From Streptomyces sp. WMMC500 (GTDB lineage: Bacteria > Actinomycetota > Actinomycetes > Streptomycetales > Streptomycetaceae): a stretch of 64,000 nt of DNA. Below, in pieces: positions 26,307 to 35,085 of the stretch. The notes below the pieces were generated by a model, which was given only the letters and a program-made list of their open reading frames with translations, was not told where the DNA came from and made no database searches. Each line of letters opens with the position of its first letter. Position 1 is the first letter of the stretch. The stretch is from the NCBI RefSeq assembly GCF_027497195.1, contig NZ_CP114905.1:1922001-1986000 (forward strand). Reading direction: 5' to 3'. A program made the position numbers and the translations under genes.

Positions 26307-26432
26307 GAGTCCGTTCGACCCCCTTGACTGGAACACGATACGGGCGCACCATCAGGCTGCGTTATTTCAGAAGGTACCAAAAATATTCCCGGGCGCGTCA
26401 CCGTCTGTGCCCCATGCTGATGCGAGGGCATC
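26307..26432. promoter_or_regulatory. Divergent ROK / ABC-importer control region
   Basis: This 126-bp gap is unusually AT-rich for the window around 26362-26387, where GGTACC (26373-26378) is flanked by TATTT (26363-26367) and AAATA (26381-26385). The arrangement is symmetric enough for a dimeric regulator such as ROK. The importer ribosome site GAGGG lies just before GTG 26433. No clear -10/-35 pair could be assigned. Confidence 0.45.
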
Positions 26433-27746
26433 GTGAACCTGAGAAGCGTGCGTACAGCCGTCCCCACCACCGCCGCCGCCGCGGCCGTCCTGCTCGCGGG
26501 CGCGTGCTCGCCCGCCGGCAGCGACTCCGGCTCCGGCGACTCCGCGGACGGTAAGAAGGAGATCACGTTCCTCACCTTCGAGACCCCCAACCTCGATGCC
26601 GAGTACTGGGACGACGCTATCGCGCGGGCCGAGGAGAAGGTCCCGGGCGTGGCGGTGAAGAAGCTGGTGGCGCCGTCGGTGGACCGCACCGGGTACGCCA
26701 AGCAACTGCTGGCCTCCGGCCAGTTCCCGGACGTGATGATCGCCGTCTCCCCGGTCGGCTTCGCCGAGGCGGGCGAACTGGCGGCCTGGACCGACGAGGA
26801 GCTGAAGCCGTTCACCTTCCCGCAGTCCAACCCGATCGGCGGGAAGGTCTACCAACTGCCGTACAACACCCAGCCCACGCCGCTCGTCTACTACAACAAG
26901 AAGCTCTTCGCGGAGGCCGGCGTCGAGACCCCGCCGAAGACCTACAAGGAGCTGCTCGACGTCTCCGCCAGGCTCAAGGACGCGGGCGTCAACCCGTTCG
27001 TCGTGGGCGGCGGCGGCAAGGACGCCTTCGCCGCCTCCTACCTGTGGACCGCGCTGGTGGGCACCGACGTCTACAAGAAGACCCCCGACTGGATGGCCGA
27101 ACGCCGCGCGGACGAGGCGGAGTTCGCCGACCCGGACTTCACCGGCGCCACGGAGAAGTTCGCCGAGCTGGTGGAGAAGGGCTACGTCGACAAGTCCGGC
27201 CTGTCCCGCGACTACGCCAACACCGAGAAGGCGTTCCTGTCCGGCAAGGGCGCCATGTACCCCATGGGCACCTGGTTCGCCACCGCCGCCGACAAGAGCG
27301 AACTCAAGGACGACATCGGCGTCTTCGCCTTCCCCACCGACGACGGCTCCCCTGCCGTCCCCTCGTACACCGGCGGCGGCATGTCGGTGTCGGCCAAGTC
27401 CGATCACCTGAAGGAGGCGAAGGCGTTCGCCCTCGCCTTCCAGGAGGACAAGGCCAACCTCGACGCCGTGGTGAAGGCCGACGGCGCGATCATCGCGATG
27501 GACGGCTACACCCCGCCCGCCGACATGGGCCCGGTCTACACCGAGAGCCTCGGGGTCTACGAGGACGCGCTCGCCGAGGACGGCATCGTCAACGCCTTCC
27601 TCGTCGAGACGGGCGACGACTCGCTGCTGCCGGGTGTGGTGGAGAAGGCGTACGCCCTGGCCCAGGACATCATCGCCGGCCGCAAGGACGGCGCGGAGGC
27701 CGCCTCGGCGCTCGACGACGAGTGGGCCAAGGCGGACACCCAGTAA
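26433..27746 (+). CDS. Extracellular solute-binding lipoprotein of sugar ABC importer
   Basis: A 437-residue lipoprotein with lipobox LLAGAC (Cys25) followed by a Ser/Gly/Asp linker. The mature part has the family-1 solute-binding fold: EITFLTFETPNLDAEYWDDAI, QFPDVMIAVSP, YQLPYNTQPTPLVYYNKKLFAEAGV and FLSGKGAMYPMGTWFA. It is tethered outside the membrane and delivers a sugar or oligosaccharide to the two permeases encoded just downstream. GTG 26433 has GAGGG four to six bases upstream. No ATPase gene is in the operon, which in Streptomyces usually means the shared MsiK-type ATPase powers the importer. The ligand is probably a breakdown product of the glycan attacked by the flanking hydrolases. 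Confidence 0.9.
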   Translation: MNLRSVRTAVPTTAAAAAVLLAGACSPAGSDSGSGDSADGKKEITFLTFETPNLDAEYWDDAIARAEEKVPGVAVKKLVAPSVDRTGYAKQLLASGQFPDVMIAVSPVGFAEAGELAAWTDEELKPFTFPQSNPIGGKVYQLPYNTQPTPLVYYNKKLFAEAGVETPPKTYKELLDVSARLKDAGVNPFVVGGGGKDAFAASYLWTALVGTDVYKKTPDWMAERRADEAEFADPDFTGATEKFAELVEKGYVDKSGLSRDYANTEKAFLSGKGAMYPMGTWFATAADKSELKDDIGVFAFPTDDGSPAVPSYTGGGMSVSAKSDHLKEAKAFALAFQEDKANLDAVVKADGAIIAMDGYTPPADMGPVYTESLGVYEDALAEDGIVNAFLVETGDDSLLPGVVEKAYALAQDIIAGRKDGAEAASALDDEWAKADTQ

Positions 27747-27765
27747 GACCGGAAGGCAACCCCTG

Positions 27766-28740
27766 ATGACCACCGTCAAGGTACGGGGCGGCGCCGCACC
27801 GCGCGCCGCCCACGCCCCCTCGACCCCGGCCCCACCTCACCCGGCCGGGGCGCCGGGCCGCCGGAGCCGGCGGCAGGCAGTGCTGCACTTCGCCGGCTTC
27901 GGCGCGCCCGGGCTGCTCGTCTACGCCTGCTTCGTGCTCGCCCCCATCGCCCTCAGCTTCGGCTACAGCCTCACCAACGCCAACCAGTTCGCCCCCGAGA
28001 CCCGCTTCACCGGTCTGGACAACTACACCCGGCTGCTCACCGACGACGCCTTCCTCACCACCCTGCGGGTCACGTCGGTGCTCACGCTCATCATCGTGAT
28101 CGTCCCCAACGTGCTGGGGCTGGCCATCGCGGTCCTGCTGGACCGCCGCGGCTGGCTCTACAACACGCTGCGCAGCGTCTTCTTCGTCCCCGTCGTGCTG
28201 AGCTCGGTGGTGGTCTCCGTCGTCTGGTCGACGCTGCTGACCGACGACGGCCTGATCAACAACGTGCTGCGCTCGCTGGGCGTGGACAGCCCGCCGGGCT
28301 GGCTCTCCGACCCGGACCTGGCGCTGTACTCGGTCGGGTTCGTGATCAGTTGGCAGATGCTCGGCTTCTGCGCGGTCGTCTACCTCGCCGGGCTCCAGGG
28401 CGTGCCGAACGAACTCCAGGAGGCCGCCGTCATGGACGGCGCGAGTCCCTGGCTGCGCTTCCGCAAGGTCACCTGGCCGATGCTCGCGCCGGCGCTGACC
28501 ATCAACACGGTGATGCTGCTGATCACCGGCTTCAAGACGTACGACCACATCCAGGTGATGACCAACGGCGGCCCGGGCACGGGCACGACCGCCACCGTCG
28601 CCTTCTCCATCGTCCAGACCGGCTTCACCGCCAACCGCAGCGGCGAGGCCAGCGCCATGGCGATCATCATGCTGGTGATCGTGGCCGTGGCCTCCGCCGT
28701 CGCACTGCGCGTCCTGCAGCGCAGGGAGGTGCACCTGTGA
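27766..28740 (+). CDS. Sugar ABC transporter permease (MalF-like)
   Basis: A 324-residue integral membrane protein. A Pro/Ala/Arg-rich cytoplasmic N-terminus of about 40 residues precedes six membrane segments (first GAPGLLVYACFVLAPIALSFGYS). The EAA loop is ELQEAAVMDGASPWLRFRKVTWPMLAP, which docks the ATPase. Ribosome site GGAAGG lies before ATG 27766. It begins 19 bp after the solute-binding protein and its stop overlaps the next permease start by one base (TGATG). It forms the membrane channel with that second permease. Confidence 0.93.
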   Translation: MTTVKVRGGAAPRAAHAPSTPAPPHPAGAPGRRSRRQAVLHFAGFGAPGLLVYACFVLAPIALSFGYSLTNANQFAPETRFTGLDNYTRLLTDDAFLTTLRVTSVLTLIIVIVPNVLGLAIAVLLDRRGWLYNTLRSVFFVPVVLSSVVVSVVWSTLLTDDGLINNVLRSLGVDSPPGWLSDPDLALYSVGFVISWQMLGFCAVVYLAGLQGVPNELQEAAVMDGASPWLRFRKVTWPMLAPALTINTVMLLITGFKTYDHIQVMTNGGPGTGTTATVAFSIVQTGFTANRSGEASAMAIIMLVIVAVASAVALRVLQRREVHL

Positions 28741-29570
28741 TGCGGAACGAACGCGCCCCGTGGCTGCGGCCGGTCGTCGCCCTCGTCGTCACCGCGGTGT
28801 TCTTCCTGCCGCTGTACCTCGTGCTGGCCAACGTCTTCAAGCAGGGCGAGGACATCGCCGACTCGCCGGCCGCGCCGCCCTGGCCGCCGACGCTGGACAA
28901 CCTCGCGGACGCGGTGAACCGGCCGGACGACCTGTTCCTCAACGGGCTCGTCAACAGCGTCACCATCACCCTGCTGTCGATCGTGATCCTGACCGTCGTC
29001 TCCGCGATGCTCGGCCACTACCTGGCCCGCAGCCGCGGCCGCGCCGCCCGTGTGGCCATGCTCGTGCTGCTCGCGGGGCTGATGATCCCGCCGCAGGTGA
29101 TCCTCGTCCCGGTCACGGACATGCTGCAACTGACGAACATGATGGCCACCGTCCAGGGGATCGTCGCCTTCAACGTCGGCTACTACGTGCCGTTCGGCGT
29201 CTTCGTCTTCTCCGGCTTCATCCGCACCGTGCCGCTGGAGCTGGAGGAGTCCGCGGGGCTCGACGGCGCGGGGCGCTGGCGCACGTTCTGGCTGGTGGTC
29301 TTCCCGCTGCTGCGGCCCGCCACCGCCAGCGTGCTGATCTTCCTCGGGGTGTGGATCTGGAACGACTTCCTCAACCCGCTGATCATCCTCGGCCCGGCCG
29401 GCGGCACCACCGTCACCGTCGGCGTCTACCGCGCCATCGGCGAGCACCAGGCCGACTACGGCCAGATGTTCGGGCTGATGTTCCTGGCCGCCCTGCCCGT
29501 CCTGATCTTCTACCTCGCCCTCCAGAGGCACTTCGTCAAGGGCCTCACCGGAGGTGCCGTCAAGGGATGA
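28740..29570 (+). CDS. Sugar ABC transporter permease (MalG-like)
   Basis: A 276-residue partner permease with six predicted membrane segments, starting at ATG 28740 within the previous stop (TGATG). The EAA-type loop is ELEESAGLDGAGRWRTFWLVVFPLLRP, and the C-terminal IWNDFLNPLIIL and YYVPFGVFVFSGF stretches are typical of carbohydrate-uptake-1 permeases. GGGAGG in the upstream gene's end can act as its ribosome site. The stop overlaps the oxidoreductase start (ATGA), linking uptake to intracellular metabolism of the sugar. Confidence 0.93.
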   Translation: MRNERAPWLRPVVALVVTAVFFLPLYLVLANVFKQGEDIADSPAAPPWPPTLDNLADAVNRPDDLFLNGLVNSVTITLLSIVILTVVSAMLGHYLARSRGRAARVAMLVLLAGLMIPPQVILVPVTDMLQLTNMMATVQGIVAFNVGYYVPFGVFVFSGFIRTVPLELEESAGLDGAGRWRTFWLVVFPLLRPATASVLIFLGVWIWNDFLNPLIILGPAGGTTVTVGVYRAIGEHQADYGQMFGLMFLAALPVLIFYLALQRHFVKGLTGGAVKG

Positions 29571-30940
29571 CCGTGACCGAGAGCTCCACCGCCACCGCAT
29601 CCGCGAGCACGCCCACCACCGTCTTCAGCAACCTGCGCGACCACCCGGGCCGGCCGCTGGACCGCCCGCTCACCCTCGCCGTCGCCGGCGCGGGCGCGCG
29701 CGGCAGCGGATACGCCACCCTGGCCGCCGCCGGCGACGTCCCGGTGTCGGTCACCGCGGTCGCGGAGCCGCGGGCCCCCCGCCGGGCGGACTTCGCCGAG
29801 CGCCACGGGGTGCCGCTCGACCGCCGGTACGCCGACTGGCGCGAGCTGGCCGCCGCCCCGCGGCTCGCCGACACCGTGTTCATCACCCTCCAGGACGCCG
29901 AGCACGTCGCGGCCGTCGAGGCGTTCGCGGCGCGCGGCTACGACATCCTGCTGGAGAAGCCGATGGCCACCAGCGTCGAGGAGTGCGACCTCATCGCCGA
30001 GGCCGCCGAGTCGGCGGGGGTGTCGCTGACCGTCTGCCACGTCATGCGCTACGCGCCGTACACCCGCCGGCTCAAGGCCCTGCTGGACTCCGGCCGGATC
30101 GGCGACCTGATCAGCGTCGAGCACCTGGAGCCCATCGGCTACTGGCACTACGCCCACTCGTTCGTCCGCGGCAACTGGCGGCGCCAGGACACCTCCAGCT
30201 TCCTGCTGCTCACCAAGTCCTGCCACGACATCGACTGGCTGTCCCACATCACCGGGCGGCCCGTGCGCGCCGTCTCCTCCTTCGGCTCCCTCAGCCACTT
30301 CCGCCCCGAGCGCGCGCCGGCCGGCGCCGGCGAGCGGTGCGTGTCGTGCGCCGTCGAGCGGGACTGCCCGTACTCGGCGCTCAAGCTCTACCCGGTCGGC
30401 CTGCGCGAGGGCGGCGTCAAGCGGTACTTCACCCGCATCGCCGCCGACGAGCTGACCGAGACGGCGGTCGCCGAGGCGCTCGCCGAGGGCCCGTACGGGC
30501 GCTGCGTCTACGCCTGCGACAACGACGTGGTCGACCACCAGCAGGTGACCATCGAGTACGCGGGCGGCGTCACGGCCGCCCTGACCCTGACGGCGTTCAC
30601 CCCGCAGGAGAACAGGCACACCAAGCTGTTCGGCACCCACGGCCAGATCACCGGCGACGGCCGGCACATCGAGGTCTACGACTTCGTCACCGACGAACGC
30701 ACCGTCATCGACACCGACAACGGCGGCTCCACCGCCGCCGAAGGCCACGGCGGGGGCGACGCGGGCCTCATCGACGCCTTCGTCCGCGCCCACCACCGGG
30801 GCCGCCCCGAACTGCTGCTGACCGGAGCGCGGGAGAGCCGCGACACCCACCGCGTGGTGTTCGCCGCCGAGCACGCCCGGCGCACCGGAACGGTCGTACG
30901 GCTGACGCCCACATCCGACGCAGAGGAGCCAGCACAGTGA
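29567..30940 (+). CDS. Gfo/Idh/MocA-family sugar oxidoreductase with Cys-rich segment
   Basis: A 457-residue NAD(P)-dependent enzyme. The Rossmann motif is VAGAGARGSGYA (40-51), the EKP catalytic motif is LLEKPMATS (129-137), and QDTSSFLLLTKSCHDIDWL carries the conserved Lys/His-Asp of the active site. Between the domains is a Cys-containing stretch, GERCVSCAVERDCPYSALKLYP, which recurs in one sub-family and might bind metal. The enzyme probably oxidises or epimerises the imported sugar in the cytosol. It overlaps the MalG-like permease (ATGA) and the next hydrolase (GTGA), so import, oxidation and hydrolysis genes are coupled. The exact sugar is unknown. Confidence 0.85.
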   Translation: MTVTESSTATASASTPTTVFSNLRDHPGRPLDRPLTLAVAGAGARGSGYATLAAAGDVPVSVTAVAEPRAPRRADFAERHGVPLDRRYADWRELAAAPRLADTVFITLQDAEHVAAVEAFAARGYDILLEKPMATSVEECDLIAEAAESAGVSLTVCHVMRYAPYTRRLKALLDSGRIGDLISVEHLEPIGYWHYAHSFVRGNWRRQDTSSFLLLTKSCHDIDWLSHITGRPVRAVSSFGSLSHFRPERAPAGAGERCVSCAVERDCPYSALKLYPVGLREGGVKRYFTRIAADELTETAVAEALAEGPYGRCVYACDNDVVDHQQVTIEYAGGVTAALTLTAFTPQENRHTKLFGTHGQITGDGRHIEVYDFVTDERTVIDTDNGGSTAAEGHGGGDAGLIDAFVRAHHRGRPELLLTGARESRDTHRVVFAAEHARRTGTVVRLTPTSDAEEPAQ

Positions 30941-33741
30941 GACTTCCCAGACGGGCCCGCACCGGGCTCGTATGCCTGCTCGCCACCGCCACGGTCGGCA
31001 CCGCCCAGCTCGCCGGGCCCGCCGCCGCGGAGCCGCCCGCCCAGCCGAGGGGATCGGAGGCGGAGTGGGCCGAGATCCGCTCGCTGATCGGCGCCATCGA
31101 CGACTCCTACACGGAACCGCCGTCGCTGAACGCGGTGGTGACCAACGGCTACACCGCCGGCCTGCTGCTCGGCAACGGCGACCTCGCCGTCACCTCCGAC
31201 GCCCGCAACCGCGCCCAGACCCTCTACCTGGCCAAGTCCGACTTCTGGCACACCGGCGACGGCCAGCGTCACCTCGGCAAGCTCACCATCAAGAGCCCCG
31301 AGGACGCGGGGGCCACCCTGGCCACGGCCAAGGACACGCTGGAGTGCACCGCCGCCTGCGCCGTCGACGGCGACCCGGAGACCCGCTGGGTGTCGCAGAC
31401 CAACGCGAGCGCCGCCGCCCCGCAGTGGATCACCGTCGACCTCGGTGCCGCCCGGCGCGTCGACCGCTGGGGCGTGCGCCACAACGGCTACCAGGGCCGC
31501 GCGGACAACTTCCAGAAGCTCAACACCCAGGACTTCGCCCTGCAGAAGAGCGACGACGGCAGGACCTGGACCGACGTCGACACGGTCGCCGGCAACACCG
31601 CCGAGGAGACCGACCGGCAGGTGGCCGCCTTCACCGCGCGCTACGTCCGGCTGAACATCACCCGGGCCGTGCGCAACGCCGACGACCCGAACCAGAAGGC
31701 GTACATCCGCGACCTCAGGCTGTTCGACGGCGACACCGACCTGCTGGCGCCCGGCGACGGCGGCAGCGACCCGGAGTACCACCAGAAGCAGGACGTCCTC
31801 AACGCCGAGGTACGCGGCACCCAGACCATGGCGGACCAGCCGGTGCAGACCCGCACCTGGACCGCGGACGGCGAGAACCTCCTCGTCACCGAGATCTGGA
31901 CGGACGAGGACGCCGAGCGGATGCCGCTGCAGATCGACCTGAACCTGCCGGCCGGCACCGTCGGCACCGCGGGCGGCGGCCAGGTCTGGGCCACCCGCAC
32001 CACCGGCAGCGACACCAGCACCGACTGGGTGTCCAGGGCCGCGGCGTCCGCCAAGGTGGAGGGCTCGCCCACGCCCGTCACCGCCGCCACCCCGGCGAGC
32101 GACCTCGCCCGGCTCTCCTTCGACCTGCTGCCCGGCCGCCGCGTGCGGCTCGTCACCTCCGTCCACGGCAACGGCACGTACGCCAACACCACCCCGGTGT
32201 CCGCGTTCACCGACCAGGCCGTCGAGCGGGTGCGGGACATCGGCGGCAAGGGGATCGACGCCGAGCGGGCCGCGCACCGGGACTGGTGGAAGCGGTACTG
32301 GCTGAAGTCCTACGTCGACACCGGCGACGCCACGCTCAACAAGTACTACTACGGCGCCCTGTACGCGGTCGGCTCCGCCAGCCGCGCGGGCAACGTGCCG
32401 CCCGGCACGTACTCGCCCTGGCGCACCGCCGACTTCGTCAACCTGAGGAACGGCTACTACCTCAACTACAACACCGAGTCCCAGTACTACGGCGCCTACT
32501 CCGCCAACCGCCCGGAGCTGGCCGAGCCGTACTACCGCCTCATCCGGGCCGAGCTGCCGTACTCGCGCAACCGCACCCACGAGGCCGGCTACGAGGGCAC
32601 CACGTTCCGGCGCAGCGTCCTGCCGTTCAACATGACCCGCTCCGGTCCCGCCGAGACGCCGGTGGCCCCGGTCAAGGACCCCGACAAGCTGCCGAGCGAC
32701 CAGCAGACCAACGGCACCTTCGCCGCGCTGCCCTTCCTCTGGCACTACGAGTACACCGGCGACACGAAGTTCTTCCGCGAGGTGACGTACCCCTTCCTCA
32801 AGGAACTCGGTGCGTTCTGGGCCGACTTCGTCGTCAAGGGCGAGGACGGGAAGTACGACGTGCTGCACAGCGGGGTCAACGAGGGCGGCGACGACGTCAA
32901 CTCCGTCTACGACCTCGGCTACATCCGCCGCGTCATGACCGCCCTCATCGACGGCAGCAAGACCCTGGGCGTGGACGCCGGGCTGCGGCCGAAGTGGCAG
33001 GAGGTGCTGGACAACCTCACCCCGTACCCGACCGGGCAGCGCGACGGCCTCGACGTCATCCTGCTGGCCGAGAAGATCGAGAACCCGATCAAGGGCAACG
33101 CGCTGCTCAACAAGAACGACCAGCCGATCAACCTGGAGGGCGTCGTCCACCCCAGCGACAACCTCGCCATCGGCGGCGACCCGGAGCAACTGCGCCTTGT
33201 ACGCAACACGCTCGCCTGGGTCGACCCGTTCCTGCCCGGCTCGCGCGGCTCCTCCGGCAACGGCTTCCCGAAGACGTTCACCATCGCGGCGCGGGCCGGC
33301 TGGGACGCCGAGGACCTGATCCACAAGTTCACGACCGTCATCGAGGACCTGTGGCGGCCCAACCTCACCGTGCGGCAGTTCGGCGGCGGTCAGGAGACCT
33401 CGGGCGCGCTGGAGGCGGTCAACTCGATGATGCTCCAGACGTACCAGGGCGTCACCCGGATCTTCCCGAACTGGCCGGAGGCCCGGGACGCCGAGTTCAA
33501 CCGGCTGCGCGCCAAGGGCGCCTTCGTCCTGTCCGCGGAGCAGCGCCGCGGCACCGTCCGCGGCGTGGAGGTGACCAGCGACCGGGGCAACGACTTCAGC
33601 CTCGCCAGCCCGTGGGGCGACAGGTCCGTGCGGGTGGTGGACGACCGCGGCCGGCGGGTCGACGTCGAGGAGGACGACGGCGTGATCTCGTTCCCCACCC
33701 GGGCCGGCAAGACGTACCACATCAGCGCACGAGGCCGGTGA
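30937..33741 (+). CDS. Secreted GH95-like hydrolase with inserted F5/8 type C domain
   Basis: A 934-residue secreted protein with a Sec-like signal (RARTGLVCLLATATVGTAQLAGPAAA). The N-terminal beta-sandwich starts EPPSLNAVVTNGYTAGLLLGNGDLAV. A discoidin/CBM32-like domain (about 130-262: CAVDGDPETRWVSQTN, WITVDLGAARRVDRWGVRHNGY, FTARYVRLNITRA) is inserted before the sandwich resumes (VQTRTWTADGENLLVTEIW). The (alpha/alpha)6 barrel carries DWWKRYWLKSYVDTGDATLNKYYYGALYA, FVNLRNGYYLNYNTESQYYG and HSGVNEGGDDVNSVYDLGY. It ends MMLQTYQGVTRIFPNWPEA, the cognate of GVVGVFPAVPPDW in hydrolases A and B. It is more distant from those two than they are from each other. It probably binds galactose-type residues through the discoidin module. 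It ends the importer operon at a hairpin. Confidence 0.75.
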   Translation: MRLPRRARTGLVCLLATATVGTAQLAGPAAAEPPAQPRGSEAEWAEIRSLIGAIDDSYTEPPSLNAVVTNGYTAGLLLGNGDLAVTSDARNRAQTLYLAKSDFWHTGDGQRHLGKLTIKSPEDAGATLATAKDTLECTAACAVDGDPETRWVSQTNASAAAPQWITVDLGAARRVDRWGVRHNGYQGRADNFQKLNTQDFALQKSDDGRTWTDVDTVAGNTAEETDRQVAAFTARYVRLNITRAVRNADDPNQKAYIRDLRLFDGDTDLLAPGDGGSDPEYHQKQDVLNAEVRGTQTMADQPVQTRTWTADGENLLVTEIWTDEDAERMPLQIDLNLPAGTVGTAGGGQVWATRTTGSDTSTDWVSRAAASAKVEGSPTPVTAATPASDLARLSFDLLPGRRVRLVTSVHGNGTYANTTPVSAFTDQAVERVRDIGGKGIDAERAAHRDWWKRYWLKSYVDTGDATLNKYYYGALYAVGSASRAGNVPPGTYSPWRTADFVNLRNGYYLNYNTESQYYGAYSANRPELAEPYYRLIRAELPYSRNRTHEAGYEGTTFRRSVLPFNMTRSGPAETPVAPVKDPDKLPSDQQTNGTFAALPFLWHYEYTGDTKFFREVTYPFLKELGAFWADFVVKGEDGKYDVLHSGVNEGGDDVNSVYDLGYIRRVMTALIDGSKTLGVDAGLRPKWQEVLDNLTPYPTGQRDGLDVILLAEKIENPIKGNALLNKNDQPINLEGVVHPSDNLAIGGDPEQLRLVRNTLAWVDPFLPGSRGSSGNGFPKTFTIAARAGWDAEDLIHKFTTVIEDLWRPNLTVRQFGGGQETSGALEAVNSMMLQTYQGVTRIFPNWPEARDAEFNRLRAKGAFVLSAEQRRGTVRGVEVTSDRGNDFSLASPWGDRSVRVVDDRGRRVDVEEDDGVISFPTRAGKTYHISARGR

Positions 33742-33747
33742 GCCACC

Positions 33748-33773
33748 GCGGGGGGCCGCCACCGGCCCCCCGC
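33748..33773 (+). terminator. Hairpin terminator after the importer/hydrolase operon
   Basis: GCGGGGGGCC (33748-33757) and GGCCCCCCGC (33764-33773) form a perfect 10-bp stem around GCCACC, seven bases after the hydrolase stop. It separates the operon from the lectin-lyase gene. Confidence 0.75.
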
Positions 33774-33814
33774 TCCACCGGCTGACTCCTTCACCCCCAC
33801 CCAGGGAGGATCAG

Positions 33815-34999
33815 ATGAAGCGCAGACGCACCACGGCCGCGGCGGCCGTCCTCACGGCCGCCGGGCTGACGGCGGGCGGGTTGACGCTCGGCTCGCCCAC
33901 GGCGCAGGCGGAGGTCAACGTCTCCGGCAGCCAGCTCGTGAGCCCGGCGTCGAACCGCTGCCTGACCGTCGCCGGCGAGAGCACCGCCAACGGCGCCCAG
34001 GCCACCGTCTGGGACTGCAACGGCAAGACGCACCAGAAGTGGACCCACACCTCGGCGAACGAGCTGCGCGTCTACAGCGGCTCGACGACCAAGTGCCTGG
34101 ACATCCACGAGAGCGGCACCACCCCCGGCACCCGGGTGCAGACCTACTCGTGCTCGGGCAACGCCAACCAGAAGTGGACGCTCAGCGCGGGCGGCGCGTT
34201 CCGCAACCCCGCCTCCGGCCTCTGCCTGGACGTGCACGGCGGCGGCAACAGCCCCAACGGCACGCCCGTGGAGCTGTGGACGTGCCGCAAGGGCGCCACG
34301 AACCAGTTCTGGATGCCCCGCAACGGCGGGGTGCTCCCGTCCGGCGTCTACTTCCAGGACACCGGCTCGATCCAGGGCTGGAACAACCATCCGACGGACC
34401 CGCAGAAGCAGGGCGTCATACGGAACGTCGGCAGCCCCGCGTACAAGGGCGGCAACGCCATCGAGGCGCAGCAGACGTACGTCAACGAAGGAGGCGGCTA
34501 CCACTCCGAGAACGTCCAGCACCACGCCCAGGTGGTGGGCCAGGACCGGTACTACGGCCAGGCCGTCCACATCCCGTCGAACTGGCGCTTCCACAACCAG
34601 AACGTCACCTTCCAGCAGTGGTCGCCGGAGGAGCCGTCCGGCCCGTGGGAGCTGATGTTCATCCAGAACGACGAGCTGCGCTACGGCGGCTCGGGCGGCT
34701 TCAGCGGCTCCATCGCCAAGATCACCGATCTGCGCGGCTCGTGGATCCGCATCGTCACCCGGATCAAGTTCCACGCGACCGACGGGGCGCTGGAGATCTG
34801 GGTCAACGGCACGAAGCGCGTCAGCAGGACCGGCATCCCGGTGCTCCCCAAGACGGCGCACTCCGTCCGCTGGTCCTCGGGCATCTACTGCACCGCCTGG
34901 CGCGACCAGCAGCCGGCGGGCGGGACGGTGCTGTCGGTCTACCACGACCAGGCACGCATCGCGAACTCCTACGCCCTGGCGGAACCCGCCAACTGGTGA
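33815..34999 (+). CDS. Secreted ricin-B lectin / polysaccharide-lyase fusion
   Basis: A 394-residue secreted protein with a signal peptide MKRRRTTAAAAVLTAAG ending TAQA. Residues about 35-170 are a ricin-type beta-trefoil (CBM13) with repeats SNRCLTVAGES, TKCLDIHESG and GLCLDVHGGG, each followed by a QxW-like motif (QKWT, QKWT, QFW). Residues about 180-394 are a jelly-roll resembling secreted polysaccharide lyases (GVYFQDTGSIQGW, YYGQAVHIPSNWRF, VTFQQWSPEEPSGPWELMF, SWIRIVTRIKFHATDGALEIWVNG). The ribosome site GGGAGG lies before ATG 33815. The lectin part would anchor it to galactose- or xylose-type chains while the second domain cleaves uronate chains. It shares the W..i.....h..DG.lE.WvNG strand with the 15.6-kb lyase, supporting a shared fold. 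Confidence 0.72.
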   Translation: MKRRRTTAAAAVLTAAGLTAGGLTLGSPTAQAEVNVSGSQLVSPASNRCLTVAGESTANGAQATVWDCNGKTHQKWTHTSANELRVYSGSTTKCLDIHESGTTPGTRVQTYSCSGNANQKWTLSAGGAFRNPASGLCLDVHGGGNSPNGTPVELWTCRKGATNQFWMPRNGGVLPSGVYFQDTGSIQGWNNHPTDPQKQGVIRNVGSPAYKGGNAIEAQQTYVNEGGGYHSENVQHHAQVVGQDRYYGQAVHIPSNWRFHNQNVTFQQWSPEEPSGPWELMFIQNDELRYGGSGGFSGSIAKITDLRGSWIRIVTRIKFHATDGALEIWVNGTKRVSRTGIPVLPKTAHSVRWSSGIYCTAWRDQQPAGGTVLSVYHDQARIANSYALAEPANW

Positions 35000-35007
35000 C
35001 CCTGACC

Positions 35008-35077
35008 CCGGCCGGGGTGGCGCCGCCCGCCGCCCCGGCCGGACCGGCCGGCCGGACCGGCGGGCCGGCCGGCCACC
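35008..35077. terminator. GC-rich hairpin region between convergent genes
   Basis: The 86-bp gap between the lectin-lyase and DUF2306 stops is almost pure G/C. It is built of overlapping CCGGCCGG palindromes flanked by GGTGGC (35016-35021) and GCCACC (35072-35077). Several alternative stems can form, so it can end both transcripts. Confidence 0.5.
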
Positions 35078-35085
35078 GCTCCCGG

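Noticed and set aside
30676..33762. 1028-codon minus frame opposite the GH95-like/F5-8 protein
   Set aside because: No domain, antisense composition; the plus frame has signal peptide, discoidin and barrel motifs.
35008..35077. CCGGCCGG-rich tract as a possible CRISPR or tandem-repeat array
   Set aside because: Units are short, overlapping palindromes without spacers; it fits a terminator region between convergent genes.
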